Shown here piece by piece: positions 38,601 to 53,600 of a stretch of DNA of 64,000 nucleotides (positions within the stretch are counted from its first letter, which is position 1; each line of letters opens with the position of its first letter). Position numbers and translations under genes: made by a program. The DNA lies in contig NC_066323.1 in the NCBI RefSeq assembly GCF_022539315.1, positions 12,327,219-12,391,218 of the forward strand. Direction: 5' to 3'. Source of the DNA: Serinus canaria. Lineage: Eukaryota > Chordata > Aves > Passeriformes > Fringillidae. Under the pieces are notes generated by a model. The model was not told the DNA's origin, made no database searches, and saw only the letters and a list, made by a program, of their open reading frames with translations.

Positions 38601-41600
38601 TCCATAATAATTTTTAACACATGCTGAGGGAATTGTAGAGGTTGGAGTCTGCTATCTGCTAGCATTGCCATGTTTTCTTCAGCCATCTGTTGTTTATAAT
38701 GTACATGTTTAATCAGCAGCTGAGATTGAGTCAAATCTCTCAATAGCAAATGAATTTTTAAATATAAACTGATTCTTCCTCTCTTCAAATATATGCAAAT
38801 TGGAAATAAAATTTGGAAAGATTGTCTAGTTCAATATGCAGACCTGTTGGTAACTGGTATTTGCTCTCTTTAGTTGACTAAAGTAGGGACAATAGAACAG
38901 CAGAGCTGCTCTGTGGGTCTGTTTGACCCAGGGCATTTGTTCCACTCAGCAGACAAATGATGGCTTTAAATCATACCAAAACACATACCGGAAAAAGTAT
39001 GTCAGGAAATCTTTTTACCTGAGGGATTTTTTATTGTTGGCCAGGAAGTTGTGAAAAAACAGAGATTTGTAAAAAGAGCAGGTGAGATTTCCAGCTGTTT
39101 AAAGCCTAGAATCCAAATAAACAGCTTCCTCAAGCTCTCCAGGTTGGAGATAAAGGTGGTGTTTTAAATGATCCTTTCTAAGTGAAAAACGTGCCTAAGC
39201 ATTTATGACTTCATCATGAAATGAAGCTTTATCAGAAGTTTTGATATCTTTTTGTTTTCCTATAAGTGACTCTCTAACATTTACTTTCTTAATAGATTTG
39301 CAGTCCAAAACACAAAGGTAGAAAAATAAATTTCATCTTTATAGGAAATAATGTCATTTGTTAATAATATAATATCAACCAGCAGGAATAATGTGTATTA
39401 AGTAAATACTTGTGAGTATAAATACAAAATATGAGGAAAATGTGTTTGGTTATTTTTTAAAAATAGCTCCATTACTCAAAGCAATCCATCAGAAGGAAAT
39501 AATAGAGAGGTCAATGCAGAGGTATATAAATAGTGCCCAAAGTTTTCCAAAAAGGTGAAAAGCAGTTTGGGTTTTCAAGCCTGTAAATTATTTGGAATAC
39601 ACCAGCAAGGAGAAACATTGTTTCCTTTTGACCTTTGAGGATACTCTTTGTTCAATGATTTTCTACATCTCTTGACGGAATGGGCTTAACTGAATTGTTG
39701 TGGTTTGTTTGGAGTTTGTTTGTTTGGGGTTTTGTACTTTAGGAATCCCTCTTTTGCTAGAAAAATGTTGCTGAGATTTATATTAGCAGAGAAACAAGTG
39801 GTACCCTGCAGTTGAAGAAATAACTCCAGAGTAATACCTTGTAACTGGGAGCAGAAATGGCTTTTCAGCTTCTGACTCCCAGCTGAGCTCTCAGAGCTGG
39901 TCATTTCAGCAGAAGGCAGCAGTTCCTGTGCTCATCACCCATCTGTGTTTACACTGCAATTACCAATATTTCCCTTATCTGTGTACAGAGTGCGTGAGCC
40001 AGGGAGACAGCAGAGCTGTGTTCTCAGTTGTCATTATCTTACATAATTAGCAACTTTCAAACCTAGTTTTTTTCAGTTATTAGCTTTTAATGAAAGATGT
40101 GGTACTGGTGTCTCTTTCTCATCATGTTGGAAGTTTGAACTACCAAGATAAATTACCAGGCTAAGCATATTTTGTGTGTTAATAGGTAATTTTTATGGGA
40201 GCATCTCATCTCCCTCATTTTACTCTTGTATCATCAGGGTGGATTTGCCAGCAAACTGTGACCATTTAGAAACACTCCACAGATGCTGATATGCAGCTGC
40301 TGTTTGTGGACAACTCCCTTTGCCTTCTCAATCTGAAAGTGGTCTGGAGAAGCCTTTTCTCTGCTTGACTGGACCTCTTGCTCTCTTCCCTCTCTGGACT
40401 GCCAACTGATTTGCCCAAGGCTGATCTGTCCAAGGAATTTTTCCCTTCACATCGGTCTTTCATGCTTTACTTTTTAAGTAAAGGGACCCTTGACCTCCTT
40501 TGTAATGAAAGGCTGAAAATGTGGATTTGCTGTTAGCTTTAGCCAAGTGAATTGGAACTTCTGAGCCTTCTTATTTTGCCAGTAAAAACAGACTCCCCCC
40601 CTCAAGGGTCCATGATGATGTATCATTTAGTTCACTGTTCTATTGTGTCTCATATGCTCCAAAAGCCCAGGGAATCCAGCCAGTGAGGACTTCAGCTTTT
40701 TTTACAAGCCTGTTTTTCTGTGACAGTTTCTACAGTGTTTAAGAAATTAGTCCCTAGTGAGAGGGTTTCCACTGCAAATCATTTGGGCCTTACACCTGTT
40801 GGAGACTCTTGTCTATCAGCCAGATTCACACATCAGCTTCATCTGGAAGATACTGCTACTAAACACATCCTTTTCACAATTTTAAGACTGCCAGTACAGA
40901 ACAGTTCTGTTGTGGTAAACTCTTGTAGAAGAGCTGTGAAGCAAATTTCAAATACTGCTTTGCTGCCCACATTCCTGTTTGTTGTGCTTCCCAGTTGACT
41001 TTAACAATATTTAATGTAACAAGTATTACAATCATAGTAATACAATCTGTGCAATAACGCAGATAGAGTAGCAGCAGATTGCAACTCCTCATGGTTTTGT
41101 CTGAGTCTCTTAGATGTGGGATTTTTGCTATCCAACAATTCTTACCCACAGGTCTTCATATGTCTAAAGCATATTCAGGACTTCACAACTAGGCACCAAA
41201 TTAAATAATCAGACTGATACTCACAGTCATGCTATATATTTGAAATTCACTCTTGCAGGCTGCACAGACTCTGGGCATATCTCTTCAGTACTTTCTAATA
41301 TGTCCTGTTTTAAGCACTCAAGAGGAAGTGAAATGCTAGACCAACTCAGTTCGGAAGGTTAATTTTGGTGAGTTGAAACAACAACCCTTGCAGCCAGTGT
41401 CCATTCAAGTAATACAGACTGGAATTATCTTGGGTTGTAAATTAATGTAATATTCTGCAGCCTGTGACTCTGTAATACCACACCTACATTAATTTGGTAT
41501 GTGAGTATGAGCTGGCTGCACACATGTATTTGGTGCTGAGTTCAACTGAGAGATGGAATTGAGCTGGAAAGGAAGGAAGGGCACAATACACATTCCTCTG

Positions 41601-44600
41601 CTCTCTCAAACTACAGCCCAGAGCCAATTCAAATACAAACAAAAACTGATAAAGCTAGATTTGTCTGCTGAAAATGAGGAAAGCCTAATGGGAGGCTAAG
41701 GCAGATATATGAAGTGATCAAAAAATATGGGCTGAACTGTTTATGAAAAGTCTGATTAAATACATAGTTCTTTATTGCAAGAGGAAAAAATATCAGTAGT
41801 AAAATAAAGATCAAAGTAGTCTTTTTGGGGTGTGGAGAGATTCTGGTCTTGCCAAGATTATTTTTTTATTGAGAAAAGCTAATGCTCTCCTGTAAGAGAG
41901 GGATTCAAGTGTGTATTCTGTGTTCAGGGCAAAATGTCAGGCTATTGTAAAGAATGAGCCAAGAGGATTGCGAAACAGACAAAATGTGATTCTCCAAAAG
42001 GAGGACATATTTCTTTAAGGGTGTCATCACAAGAATATTGTGTAACTTCTGAGAAATTCCTGACCTAGATTTTCCTATCTTGGGTGTTTTTATTTTTATT
42101 CTTTGGATAACAGTGGAAATTTTGTGCAACTCCTAGGTTAGGGGCACAAAACAACAACCCTGAATAAAGAGACACAAATTTGGGGAAAATCCTTGTGAGC
42201 TGTGGGATTTATAACCTCACAGATCCTCTTGCATCTCAGGGGAAGAGTGGGAGGTTGTGGGAAGGGATGGACATAGATGAATTTCATCACATTTTACACC
42301 CCAAGACCAGGCATGGTTGAAGGATAGTTTTAGTTCCTGGCTTTAAGTCAGTTTCAGTAACTTTGAATTACTCTGATTTGCTGAGCAATGCAGTGGAAAG
42401 TGAAGAGGTTCTCTTAGTGCCCTGTTCTATGTGACAGACCAAAGCAGTTTTAAAACTTCTGCTGATTTTGTGAGGCTGTGAACAGAAAAAGCCTTTTGTG
42501 CCCCAAGGATGCACTGTTCACTACATGTTCAGGGAAGGAAGGTACAGGCATTCTCTGGACCTTTCTCTTCTGCAGACTTAGTGTTCTTAATCTCAGATTA
42601 CTCAATTTTTGCACCCTTCTGTATCTCAGACACTGGAATGCAACATAAGCCCCATGTTATTACGTTACCCTTAATTAAATACAATGGAACAAAATGTTAT
42701 TAATGAAAAGCAGACATGTGAGGTTTTGTTTAAACACATGTCCAGTTGCTCACTGAAAGAGATAAGAAATTGCAGCTATATTTCCTTTAATTTATTAGAT
42801 CTGTCAGGGTAAAAATAACATCTAAGATAAGATAATGGCACTATAAATTTTGCTGCTTCATTTAAAAAATGATTTATGATTATTTGCCCAAACAATAGCT
42901 ATTAAAATTTAAGATTCTCATTCTTCAGCATTTCTCCAAATTCTAAATTTAGACAGAACTTTTAAACATTAAACACAGCAATTGTCATATAATTCCTCTT
43001 TTTATAGTTACTTTGTCTCAAGCAAGTACAGTTGTTGATTGAAAATGTTAATTTTTCTTTAGTCATGGCTTAAATAAATGTATCTTAGTTATTTGAACTA
43101 ACCCAAAAAGCTGCACTTGTGAACCTGACTCACGGCCTGTGGAAGTAAATTTTTCTGTTTTATTCACTGACATTGGAGTGCATAAGTTCCTTTCTTGTTT
43201 AATTATCTCAACCAGAGGTAATATTGATTAGGTGATATTCTGGTCTCATTGTCTCAATTCTTCCCATGTTAAAATCAGATACTGCACAGGTTGAACACGT
43301 CTAGGATCCTGCTGGGTCTGTTGGGATCCCCAATAGAGGAAATAATTTCACTCAGTTAAGAGGTGAAAAGCACTCATAAGGTCACCTTGTCATGGTGGTG
43401 AGATTTGTGGTTGCTCTGTGAAGAATATAGTGGAACTCTATCTGGTATTAGTGTGACTGATTTAAAATATAGCATAAAGTGATATTGGAAAGACTAATTT
43501 ACAAAGTGAAATCAAATGGCTGAAGAGGAATATATTTCCTGTATTCCTGAGCAATTTAGTTTTTATGCTCTGTGGTAGCAGCAGAATTATCTTCTATGGC
43601 AGGAAAGGGGAGTTTAAATTTAACTGTGTATTAGAATAGAAGAGTGACAATATAAAATTTTAATTTAAGAATTTTAAAACCTAGCAAAGCAGATAGGTTC
43701 TTTCTTTCTGCTGGGGATTGCTTTAGTAATGAGTTGTCAGGGTACTTTCTCTGTTTAATACTGTGAGAAACACTCTGTACTTTTAGTTAACTTTCATCAC
43801 ATTTGCACTTCATTCAAAAAATGGGGGCAGAACTTCATGCAAATTTTTGACAAACAAGAACTTTGTGATCTTAAAAACACAGCAGATTCAAAGGTTTAGT
43901 GCTGTTTATTACTTTAGACTGAACAGTAATGTGTGAATTATGAAGCTTTTGTAAAATATGAAGGCAAGATATTACTACCACTCCCTGAAATAATTTCAAT
44001 TACAAAATTCCTGGAATATAAATTAAGAAAACAAAATCTTCATTTTAATTTAATCTTCTCTTTTAGGCTTTAAAAAAAATTCTAACAGGAAACTTCACTC
44101 TTGGCCCCAGTTTGTATTTCTGTTCAGAACCAAGACACATATTTGGGAGCATTCATAAATCTGTCAAACCTGCACAGCACAGCAACACACATTGCTGTTG
44201 CCTTGGACTTCTGGCAGCATCAAGGAAAGAGGGGGGATCAAAATGTGTTTGTTTTGTCTTGCTGTGTTGTTTTCCCTGCCAACAGATTCTCATTGCTAAT
44301 ATGCCAGAGAACTGAAGTAATTTTATTATTCACAATTGTTGATTCTTGGCCTATGAAATGTTTACAGCTTTTGTACACATTTAATAGTTTTAAACTCTCT
44401 ATCTGGTTTAATGGATCAAAACAAAATCTCTCTTAAATGGCATTAGAGTGTGGCATTTCTCTGGAGTTGATAAAAGAGGATTTGTCCTTTAAAATACCAT
44501 ATTCATCCTCTCCTCTTCTAAATAAAATGTCTCTGTTTAAATCCAGGCCTCTTGAAAAGGCCTCAAAACTGAAACTTTTTATGTCTTTTGTATCTGTTTT

Positions 44601-47600
44601 CCATTATACTTTAGTCAAGAACTGCCTCATTGACTTTACCTCAGTGAGAACTAAGTTTCAGTAGAAAGTGGTAGATTCTTGCTTGCTGTTGATACCAGTT
44701 GAGTTATTTCATAGTTATTACAATCTGTCAAGCTGCTACCTTGGTTTACAGGCCATAGTGTTTTAATGTAAAATATTATAGGCACACATACAGCAGCCTC
44801 TGGAGTCAGCAAGGGGCAGTGCTGCACAGCAGAGTGGATTCCTGGATGGCATGACTGGAAGACAGAACTGCTTTTGTGTCAAAATCATTGTGCATGTGGA
44901 AATTAAATAAGGCTCTGAAGTTCATCTGATGCTTCATCTATCTTGAAACCATATTGGTTTCCTTTATTCTTGCTAAGACTAAAATATTTTCAAAAACTGG
45001 CAATATGGTTCTTTCCAGCTGTTAAAGAAACTGCTTGAAGTTAAAGGTACCTAAATAGCAAGTGAGGATTTTTGCTTATTCTTTTAATAAAGTCAAAATG
45101 ACAAATAGACTTACCAGTTCTTCATAATCTGATGGCAAACTGTAAGTGTATGAATAAGGAAACAGTAGCAGCTGGGAATAGGAGTGAATTGTCAAGTAGG
45201 CCTTGATTGTAGAAAGATGTTCACGAATAAAATCAGCCAGAGCCTTGGTCTCCTTTTCAGACTCAGGTGCAGGGCCACAGTAAGTGGAAGAGCAGGCGGA
45301 TTTTGAGGCCCCAAGAGCTGAGAAGAAAGGTGAATTTAATGAGTACTTAATGAAGAAGTAGACTGGTAGGAGAGTCATATTACACCATGTTTGTAGGTAA
45401 GCCTTGGAAATCCTACTAATACACATGCCAAATCAGAGGAGGGAATATTTTGTGGCATAGTTAAGATGCTGGGAAACTTCTCAAAGCAATGAATAAATAT
45501 GGTCTTTACAGTGTACATAGTTGGAAGAACATGAATATTGATGTAAAGACCTATATTATGGGAATGTTTTGGTATATTGATTTGCTTCATTACTTAACAG
45601 CCCTCTCCTTGCATATCCTCTCCATTTCTAAGGCACTTCCATGGAACAAAGTGGAAACCACTCAAAAGAGACTGCTTTTAATGAAAACAAGCTCCTTTGG
45701 TTTCTGTTCTGAACTCATAGCTGTGTGTATGTCTATATATGTGCATATATGTGTATACATATGTGTAAGTATATATGTCTATATATGCACATGCGTGTGC
45801 AGATATGTTCATAGAAGTGGCCATGCTGATGATGCTAGTAGCCACAGTTTGGCTTTTTTTCCCAAAACTGCTGTAAAAATTAAACACAAGCTACTCCACA
45901 ATGCTTCACTCAAGCTGAAGCTGGACCATCAGGTAGGGGAAATCCAATAGTTAAGTATATTGGCTATTGCACTTGGGTTTAATTACTTGCAGCTCTTGTT
46001 AGGAGACACTTACTGCACCAGCCAGCATTAAAATTCCTGTTGGGATCTGTCCCAATGCAAGTGCTCCCAGCGTGTTTAGAGCGCGTCTTTCTCCACATGC
46101 GGTCCTGGAACAGAATCACAGGTGAAAACTTAGAGTCAGTTCTGACAGTCGACTTTTCCAGCAATGAGACAGAAGAATGTACTTACATTTGTCCAAGTGT
46201 AAATGTAACCATCAATGTTAACAACAGGCAGAACATAGAAGTCCAGCTTGTCCAGAAGTGTAGTCATGACAGTATCTTTTCCATAGGTCTCCACAGCCTA
46301 CTTGGAGAAAAGTAGAAAAAGCTGATGATGTCTTCACAGATGTGCATCTCCTGTGTGTATGTGAAGGCCTGGATCTGGGCCAGGAGTCAATGAATGTGGT
46401 AGAAAAACTCATCCAGGTCTCTCCAGCCCATGAGATGTCACTCCGGACATGTGCTTAGATTTGCACTGACCCAAACCATACTGCTGTTAGAAAACCATCT
46501 TGTACTGCTAGATAAATTATAAAATGAAGGAATGTTGATTTTGAACAGAATAATAAATCACTGGAAAGAGATTTCCATCTGCTAGCTTCTTGCTTACTGG
46601 CAGAACAATATTACTGTCCAGATATTTTCCTATATCCTAGCACCTTAAAGGTTTGAGTTTAATTTATGTGAGAATGAAAAATCATTATTTCCGCGTTTTG
46701 TATCTGTCGTGCAGAAATTTTATCAATGACCAGAATTATAGAGAATATTTCTAAGTAACAGCCTAACACATTTCCAATCATAATTCTGTGGATGCATTTA
46801 TTCATAGGGAGACAGATTTTTCCCTGCACTTTTCCAGACACAGATATTGAAAAACAAACAGGAACTCCTGCAATATCCTCTATATCCTGATTGTTCATGG
46901 TCTGTCACTTGCTATGCTTGTTCACAGATTCATATCAGTGTTGAAAGACCATACAATGGACATGGAAATTTGCTCTAAGTGTGTTGTACCCATGTTTTGT
47001 TTACAGAGCCATAAACGCCAACACAGGGCAATGCAGTGGAAAAAAGCATTTTTTGTCCTGTAAGTGACAAGTGGGAGGGTGGGATATAAAATCTAGAAAA
47101 GCAGTTTCAGATCACTTGAAATAATTTTTCCTGAGTTTTATTTTATGCTTGTTTTGGTTTTTTGTTGTTGATGTCTGGGTGGTTTTCTCTTTTGAGGTAC
47201 CTACAACAATCCACCTTGTTCATGTTTTTCTCTATTTTTTTTAACTTTTATATCTAGAGGCAATCCCAAGTGAAATTCTGATGATGCTCAGAGGTCTGCT
47301 CTTTTAAAGCACTTCTGCCTGTGGACACACTGAGCAGAGGCACTGCTGGTGTCAGGTACACCCATGAATTAAGTGACCAGACAGTGAAAATGACAGCTGC
47401 AGTGACGTGAATTGCTGAGAGAAAAATGGTACCACATACTGTCTGCAGCCTTATTAGGCACTAATGAAATCATATTCCCATTGATTCCACCAAAATGTCA
47501 CTTCCAATTTCCACTGCTCCCTACACAAAACCCCATGCCTGTCTGATAACACAGAGATTATACTTGCCACCAAGGCCTCTGCCAGCATGGCTGGCTTATG

Positions 47601-50600
47601 TAGATTGGCTTTCCTTTTCTTGGGTTTTAGATTCCAGCTGCTGCTTCTGGTGGGGTTTTATTTATTTGGTTGGTTTTGTTGGTGTTTTTTTCTTAATCTT
47701 CCAGCAGAAGTTATTACAAAATTTGAGATTCAGCCTGTAGGTTGTTCTGCTAAATTGATTGATAATACACCTGTCTCTGTGAAGATGACTGTGCAGCATT
47801 TGATAACCCCCACCTCTTTTATATTGGTAGTGAGAAAGAAAATATAAAGGACATAAATTTGTTTCATTCATGACCTAAAGTATCCCAGTCTAGCTAATTT
47901 CACCTGTGCAGCTCTCCCTTGAATATGTTTTTGTATTTTAGCACCTTTCTATACAGCCTGAGGTGGTAGCTCAAAGGGATGTATAGGCATTTGCCTCTTC
48001 CTGAGTGGAGCTTAGGGAGCTTCATTTATAGTCTTCCTCCTGTCTTGGGTATATTTCCTCAGTGCTGAGCTCAGGGTAGGTTTCCATCCTCTCTGTTGCC
48101 TTACTGAATAAAGCTGGTTGGAAGGAACCCACCAACTGGCACAGTGGCAAGTCAGCTGTTCTGAAGTGCATTCAGGTACCTTCTGATGTGCTCTTGAATT
48201 TTTTTATTCCTTATATCTCTGTGCAGAACATGGCTATGTTTATAGTGTTCCTAGAGCTATTTGTTTTTCTCTCACCTTTCTCTGACTACAGGTGCAAAAA
48301 GAATTTACTAACTGAGCAACCATTGTAGTTGTCAGTACCTCCTAGACATGTTTCAGATTGTCTTAAGCTGCTGAAAGATTGCAGGTCCAAGCACAAACAC
48401 CTGGTTTAAGTTGTTACACCTTAACCCTCTGAGGTGAGAGGAAGGCGTGAGCAGACACATATTTAGAGGGAAAAAGGCAGTGGCCTGAGCTCTTGCTGCT
48501 CATTTAAGATTTTCTTAAACATAGGTTTTCTAAAATATTTTTTCATCATTAAGCTTACTGACCTCTTTCACAAACCACTGGCAGAAAGCAGGGCTGATCC
48601 ACTCTCTTGCATGGAAACCACAATCCATAAAGATGGCCTTCTTATTTGAACCACTTTTTCCCACCTAGGAAAAAAACCAAAAAACAGAAACAATACCTCA
48701 GGGCTTGAACAAAATAAATTGTATGCAGAACAAGTCAGTCAGCTTGCTGACTTATTTATACAAATATGGCATTCCTTGTTTAAATGGAAATCTGTGGAGT
48801 GCTCCCAACTGTACCTGACCATGATATTCAAGCTAAAAAAATACTCCTAATAATTCCATTTTTATTAATGTTGATAAGCTTTCCCCAATTATTTGATTAC
48901 TCTGCATTGTTGATTTATTTCCTGTAGTGTCTCTAAAAGTTTATCTTGTATGTTTGAATGATACAGTACTGTAAATAGAGGAAAAAGAAATTGAGGCACT
49001 TACTTTGAGAAGGTACATTGGCCGTCCTTCATACGTTTTCCCAATTACACTACGAGAAACAAGGTCTGGGTTCTGAGCAGCAATATCAGCAGTCCAAGCA
49101 GCTATCTGTTTAATAAAGAGGTTAAGTCTAAATCTCTGTTCCTTAGGTCCAGACTCATTAATTTGCAGATTTCAAGCCAGAGCAGTCTTTCAGAGCCTCT
49201 AAAGTGGTCTAGTAGTTAATACAATCTGTAGATTTCCAAGGAGCCACTGCAAAGATGTGAAGAGTAACATGGCCATGATTACATGTCAGGAAAAATGAAC
49301 ATGGCAGTGAAAAAAGGAGGAAGGGATCATATGATACGACATGAAGAGCTAGAACTGAAGCAGGGAATAGAATATAGTTTTTTAGCAGAAGAGATGGGAG
49401 AAGTAGTGAAGAGAAAAGGAAGCTAATAGTGAAGCATCTCAGCCTGGTCACTGGATTTCTGCCAGAGTTTCTTTGCAGCATTGGGAGCAAAGGAGAGGGA
49501 ATAAGAGTAGGTTGCACAAACTAGCTCAGTAATGAAGAGGAATGAGATTTTGGAGGCATTATCATGTCAATGGATGGAGCAGAAGAGGAAAAGGGAAGAA
49601 GGCTGGAGCACTTTGACTACAGAAGCTAAGGTACCAAGCTGATCATGTGGTAAATTCTAGACGTTACCGTGTTCCAGTTGTTGTACTTCACATAGCTGTG
49701 GCCGGCAGTACGAGCTTGGTTGTCAAACTGGGCATTCAGTGCAGCCTGCAGGTTGTCAATCAGAACTCTGCAAGAGGACACCATGAAAAGTGTGAAGAGA
49801 AACATACAGCAATCCAGCAGGAAAGTAAGACATTTCAAGGTCTGCCCAGCATTTGGGCTGCACAATTGTGAAAGGAAAGGTGGGCAGGTTGGAAATAAGA
49901 TACATTAGTTTCAAGTTTCCACCTATGTCCTGCCTCAACCTTGCCATGAAAAGGACCAGGGAGAAGCAGGCTCCTGCCAATTAGCAGCTGCCACACCCTC
50001 ATACTGACAAATCAGGGTGGCAACAGTTTGGTTTCAGAAAAATAGCAATGCTGAGACAGAGTGTGTCTAAAAATGAGCTCTAGGCTGATCTCATGTTGCC
50101 AGCTGTTTCTGCCTCAATAGGAAAAGGGCCTTCTTGAACTTTTGGCACTGGAGGGCAGTTAGACTGCCAAAATGTTTCAAAACCAGGCAGCAACCCAGAG
50201 ATGTTTGCCTGATGTTTTGCCCAACCAAGCTTTCAAAGGTTAGATGTGATTTGACAGCTCTGTTCAGGTGAGAACACTGAACTACTCCAAGCTCTCCAAG
50301 CTACTTCATTGCATGTGAGGTGAGCTATTAAATAGAACACACAATTGCAAAAAAACCCTCCAGATTCTGTCTGGATTGGTTGGATCCCTCCAGTTCATTT
50401 TTCCCTGGGGCTGACACCAAGGCACAACTTATCACTGAGTATACTCTTGAGGACCTTTTGCTTATATTTCAACCTTGGCCATCAAAAAGTGGAGTCCCCT
50501 TGTTTTTCCAGTGCCTGTCTTGAAACTCTTACAAATCTTATTCATCCAGGATATGTCCTTGATCATTTGTGATTTGGATAGAGGAACAGGAGGCCAGTTT

Positions 50601-53600
50601 GTGAGGCACCAGCAGCCTTCAGAACAAACATTGCAAGTGACATGATGTCATGGCACTACAGCTGCACTTCAAAAGGATTTTAACAGCTTGGGTTGTCACA
50701 AGGACAATCCACTGGTTTGTCAGGGACAGCTTCCAGACATTCTAGCCTTTTGTTGCAATCAAAAGATTTGTGCATGGACCTGAAGCAGTTAATGAATATT
50801 ACAGGAAAACTAACACATGTAGAGTAACTCCTTTGCTAAAGAGGAAATTCCACTGAAATGGGATTCCTGTGCTGTATGTGCACTGTGGAATTATGGAAAA
50901 CCATTTATAATATGGTGTTTTTAGATTCTGTTCCTGTAGAGGCATCTAAATCAGACACAATTGACATGAGGCCAGTAAATTTAGGAATGCATTGTGTGAT
51001 GTCCAGTGAAGGAGTTTGGTCTAATAGCAACAACAGTGGGGCTGAGAGACAAAAACTCTACTCTCAGCCAAATGAAATAATAAAAACTTGATCAAATACT
51101 ATTGACTTTCAGTGTCTGAGTACATGATGTTGACAGACTATACTTTACATCAAAAAGGCCTGATAATGAAATTGGGCAGATCCATTCTGCAGTGCTTAAG
51201 TGGAGTGAAAGGAGAAATGAAGACAGACAACCCCACCCCACTCCAGCTCAAAGTCAATTTCTCATCTTCAGTTAATGCTTGCGCAGTGATTGAAACATAT
51301 GAAGAATAGAATCAGGCAACTCCTCATTCTCCTTATTCTTCCACTAGTGCTCCTCACTACAGAGCTTTTGTTCCCAGGGGTGTGTAATGTGGCAGTGTGC
51401 TCTGTTCTCTCCACTTGTGCTACAGTCATATTTGGTCAGCTCTCTCTTTGGAGACATCCTTGCCATGAATCTGCTATGTCACTTCTGTCAGCCCAGGGCT
51501 GTCCTGGGAATCTGTTTTCCATGCTTCCTTGGCCTTTCACCTGGCAGCTGTCTTCTGTCACCTGTTGGGGTTTTTTGGCCCTCTAGCTATTCTGCAACTC
51601 ACTGGGGACGTGCTCATGGTAGCCTTGGGCCTCACCATTTGATTTTCTGGCTTCAGTTCCCTGTCCAATTCCCCCATATGGTGTATTTTCTGGCTCCTTC
51701 TAGACCTTTGCTGAATTTTATCTGTAGTAGGAAATATTTCGATCTCCATCCATACTCCAGCCTTGCGTATTGCAGTGAGCTTTCACCTCAGGGAAATTTC
51801 TGGTACTGCATCTCTGCTTCCTGTCTCTTGCCTCTATCAACATTTCATCTCACCCCGTCAATGCAGAATAGTTACAGTTCATTTGAACTGTCATAGGAAA
51901 GCAGAACCCAGCAGAGGCATCCATAGGAGGGATGAAGTTTGTTACAGGAGAATTATTTGACCAATATGAAAAGCTCAGACATATCCTCCATGGTATTTAG
52001 TCCCCTTCTATTCAAAGTATAGTAGTCAAAACAAACTTACTGATACTCCATTCCATTTTCTTTCAAAAGATCTTCAACCTTAAAAGACTTCTCAGCTTCA
52101 ACTCGGAAATCCACTTGCATTTTTGGCCTTACCAGTGTGACGGAGTCTGGCTGCCAAAAGTCAACCTGAAAGAAGAGCAAATGAAGACATAAACCAAGAA
52201 ATACATACATGTGGCTGTGATTTTTTAGACTGGTGTATGTGTGCTGGTAAGGTTGTGATTAATATACTGAATTTCATGCCTATCCTATTACACTGATTCA
52301 GCGTTGCTTCTCACAAGTATCAACCTAAATTTTAACAGGAAATTGATTAAGACTTTCTTAGGCCCTGCATTTTATGGCAGAATTCTGGAGATGACAGTGA
52401 CAATTCCATAAATTGTCTACAGCATCTGCATTCATACAGATTTGTGAATATTATATTTGCATTTTCATATATGTTTTGTATGTAGTTATTTTACAAAACT
52501 ATATTTACATTTATTAAGTATATTTATGTTTTCTTTAAATTCTACAGCTTCTTTCATTTTTTTGCTCTGGTTTTTGCCTACAAATGTTAGAGAGAAATTA
52601 ATTCAAAATCGGGGATGAACTGTATGAATATTTTACATAAATCACCTGAAAAAGACTGTTGTCTGTATAAGTGCTTTTAAAAGAGATCACTGAAGTTGTT
52701 ATGAGGAACCTGTGCCTTTGGAGATGTTTCATTCCAAGTGGACAAACCACAGTGTTATTGTTGCTTCACTTATTTTTGCTGAAGTAAGCATCCAAGCCTC
52801 TGGATTTAGTGCTCTGTTGAAGGCCAATGGAAACAAAGCTGATTTGCCAGCCTGATGCCTTTTCACCCTTTCATCTCATGAAGGTAAAAGAAATTTGGGC
52901 TGGTTATTCATGAATTATGTGTCATCAAATGAGGTGATTGTTCCAGAATATACAATTACATCAGTCCTGACAGACTGCTTTGTATAACAATGGTAGTTCA
53001 AGGATCTTTTCTTAAAAGAAAAAGAAAACAAACTATCCTTTGATACTTCACACTTAAAAACAAGCATGGTATATATTAATTTCCTTAATATTGGCAGCAC
53101 CATTCCAATAGTATGTTGTTCTACAGAAAACTGTTCCAGCATGCTGTAGTAGCCTGTTGATGATAGGTCTCCACATCTGTACTTCATTAAAAATACCATC
53201 CTTTCATCCTACAGCTAATGGTGTCTTTTTCACCAACAGCTATTTTACAACATCAAAGCTGAAGAGAAATATTGAAAACACATTTTCTGTCTTTGTTGTT
53301 TTTCATCGTGTCATTGTGTCATCATATATCTACATCAAGGTCAGTGAGAAATATGCAGCTTAGAGAGAAAGGAAGCTTTAAAGGAAAGTCAACAGAAGAA
53401 AAAATAACATGAGAGACTAGAGGCCAAAGGAAAATTCACTTTTCTGGTAGTATAAATTTTTAGATCATTTACATGAGGAAAATGTTTCACCTGTAATGGT
53501 AAAAGTTCTGGTAGTTGGAATTTTCATGGTTTATCTAATACGTTCTTGAAAGCACCTCACACTGAATACAGCATTTAAGATTTATTTATTCTATTAATAA

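Noticed and set aside
45722..45812. Alternating TATG-rich stretch as a possible Z-DNA or regulatory element
   Set aside because: It is too degenerate; a decayed microsatellite explains it.
51290..51896. Two open + strand frames (98 and 169 codons) in CPB1 intron 3
   Set aside because: They arise from pyrimidine-rich DNA. The hydrophobic translation matches no known family and lies antisense within an intron.
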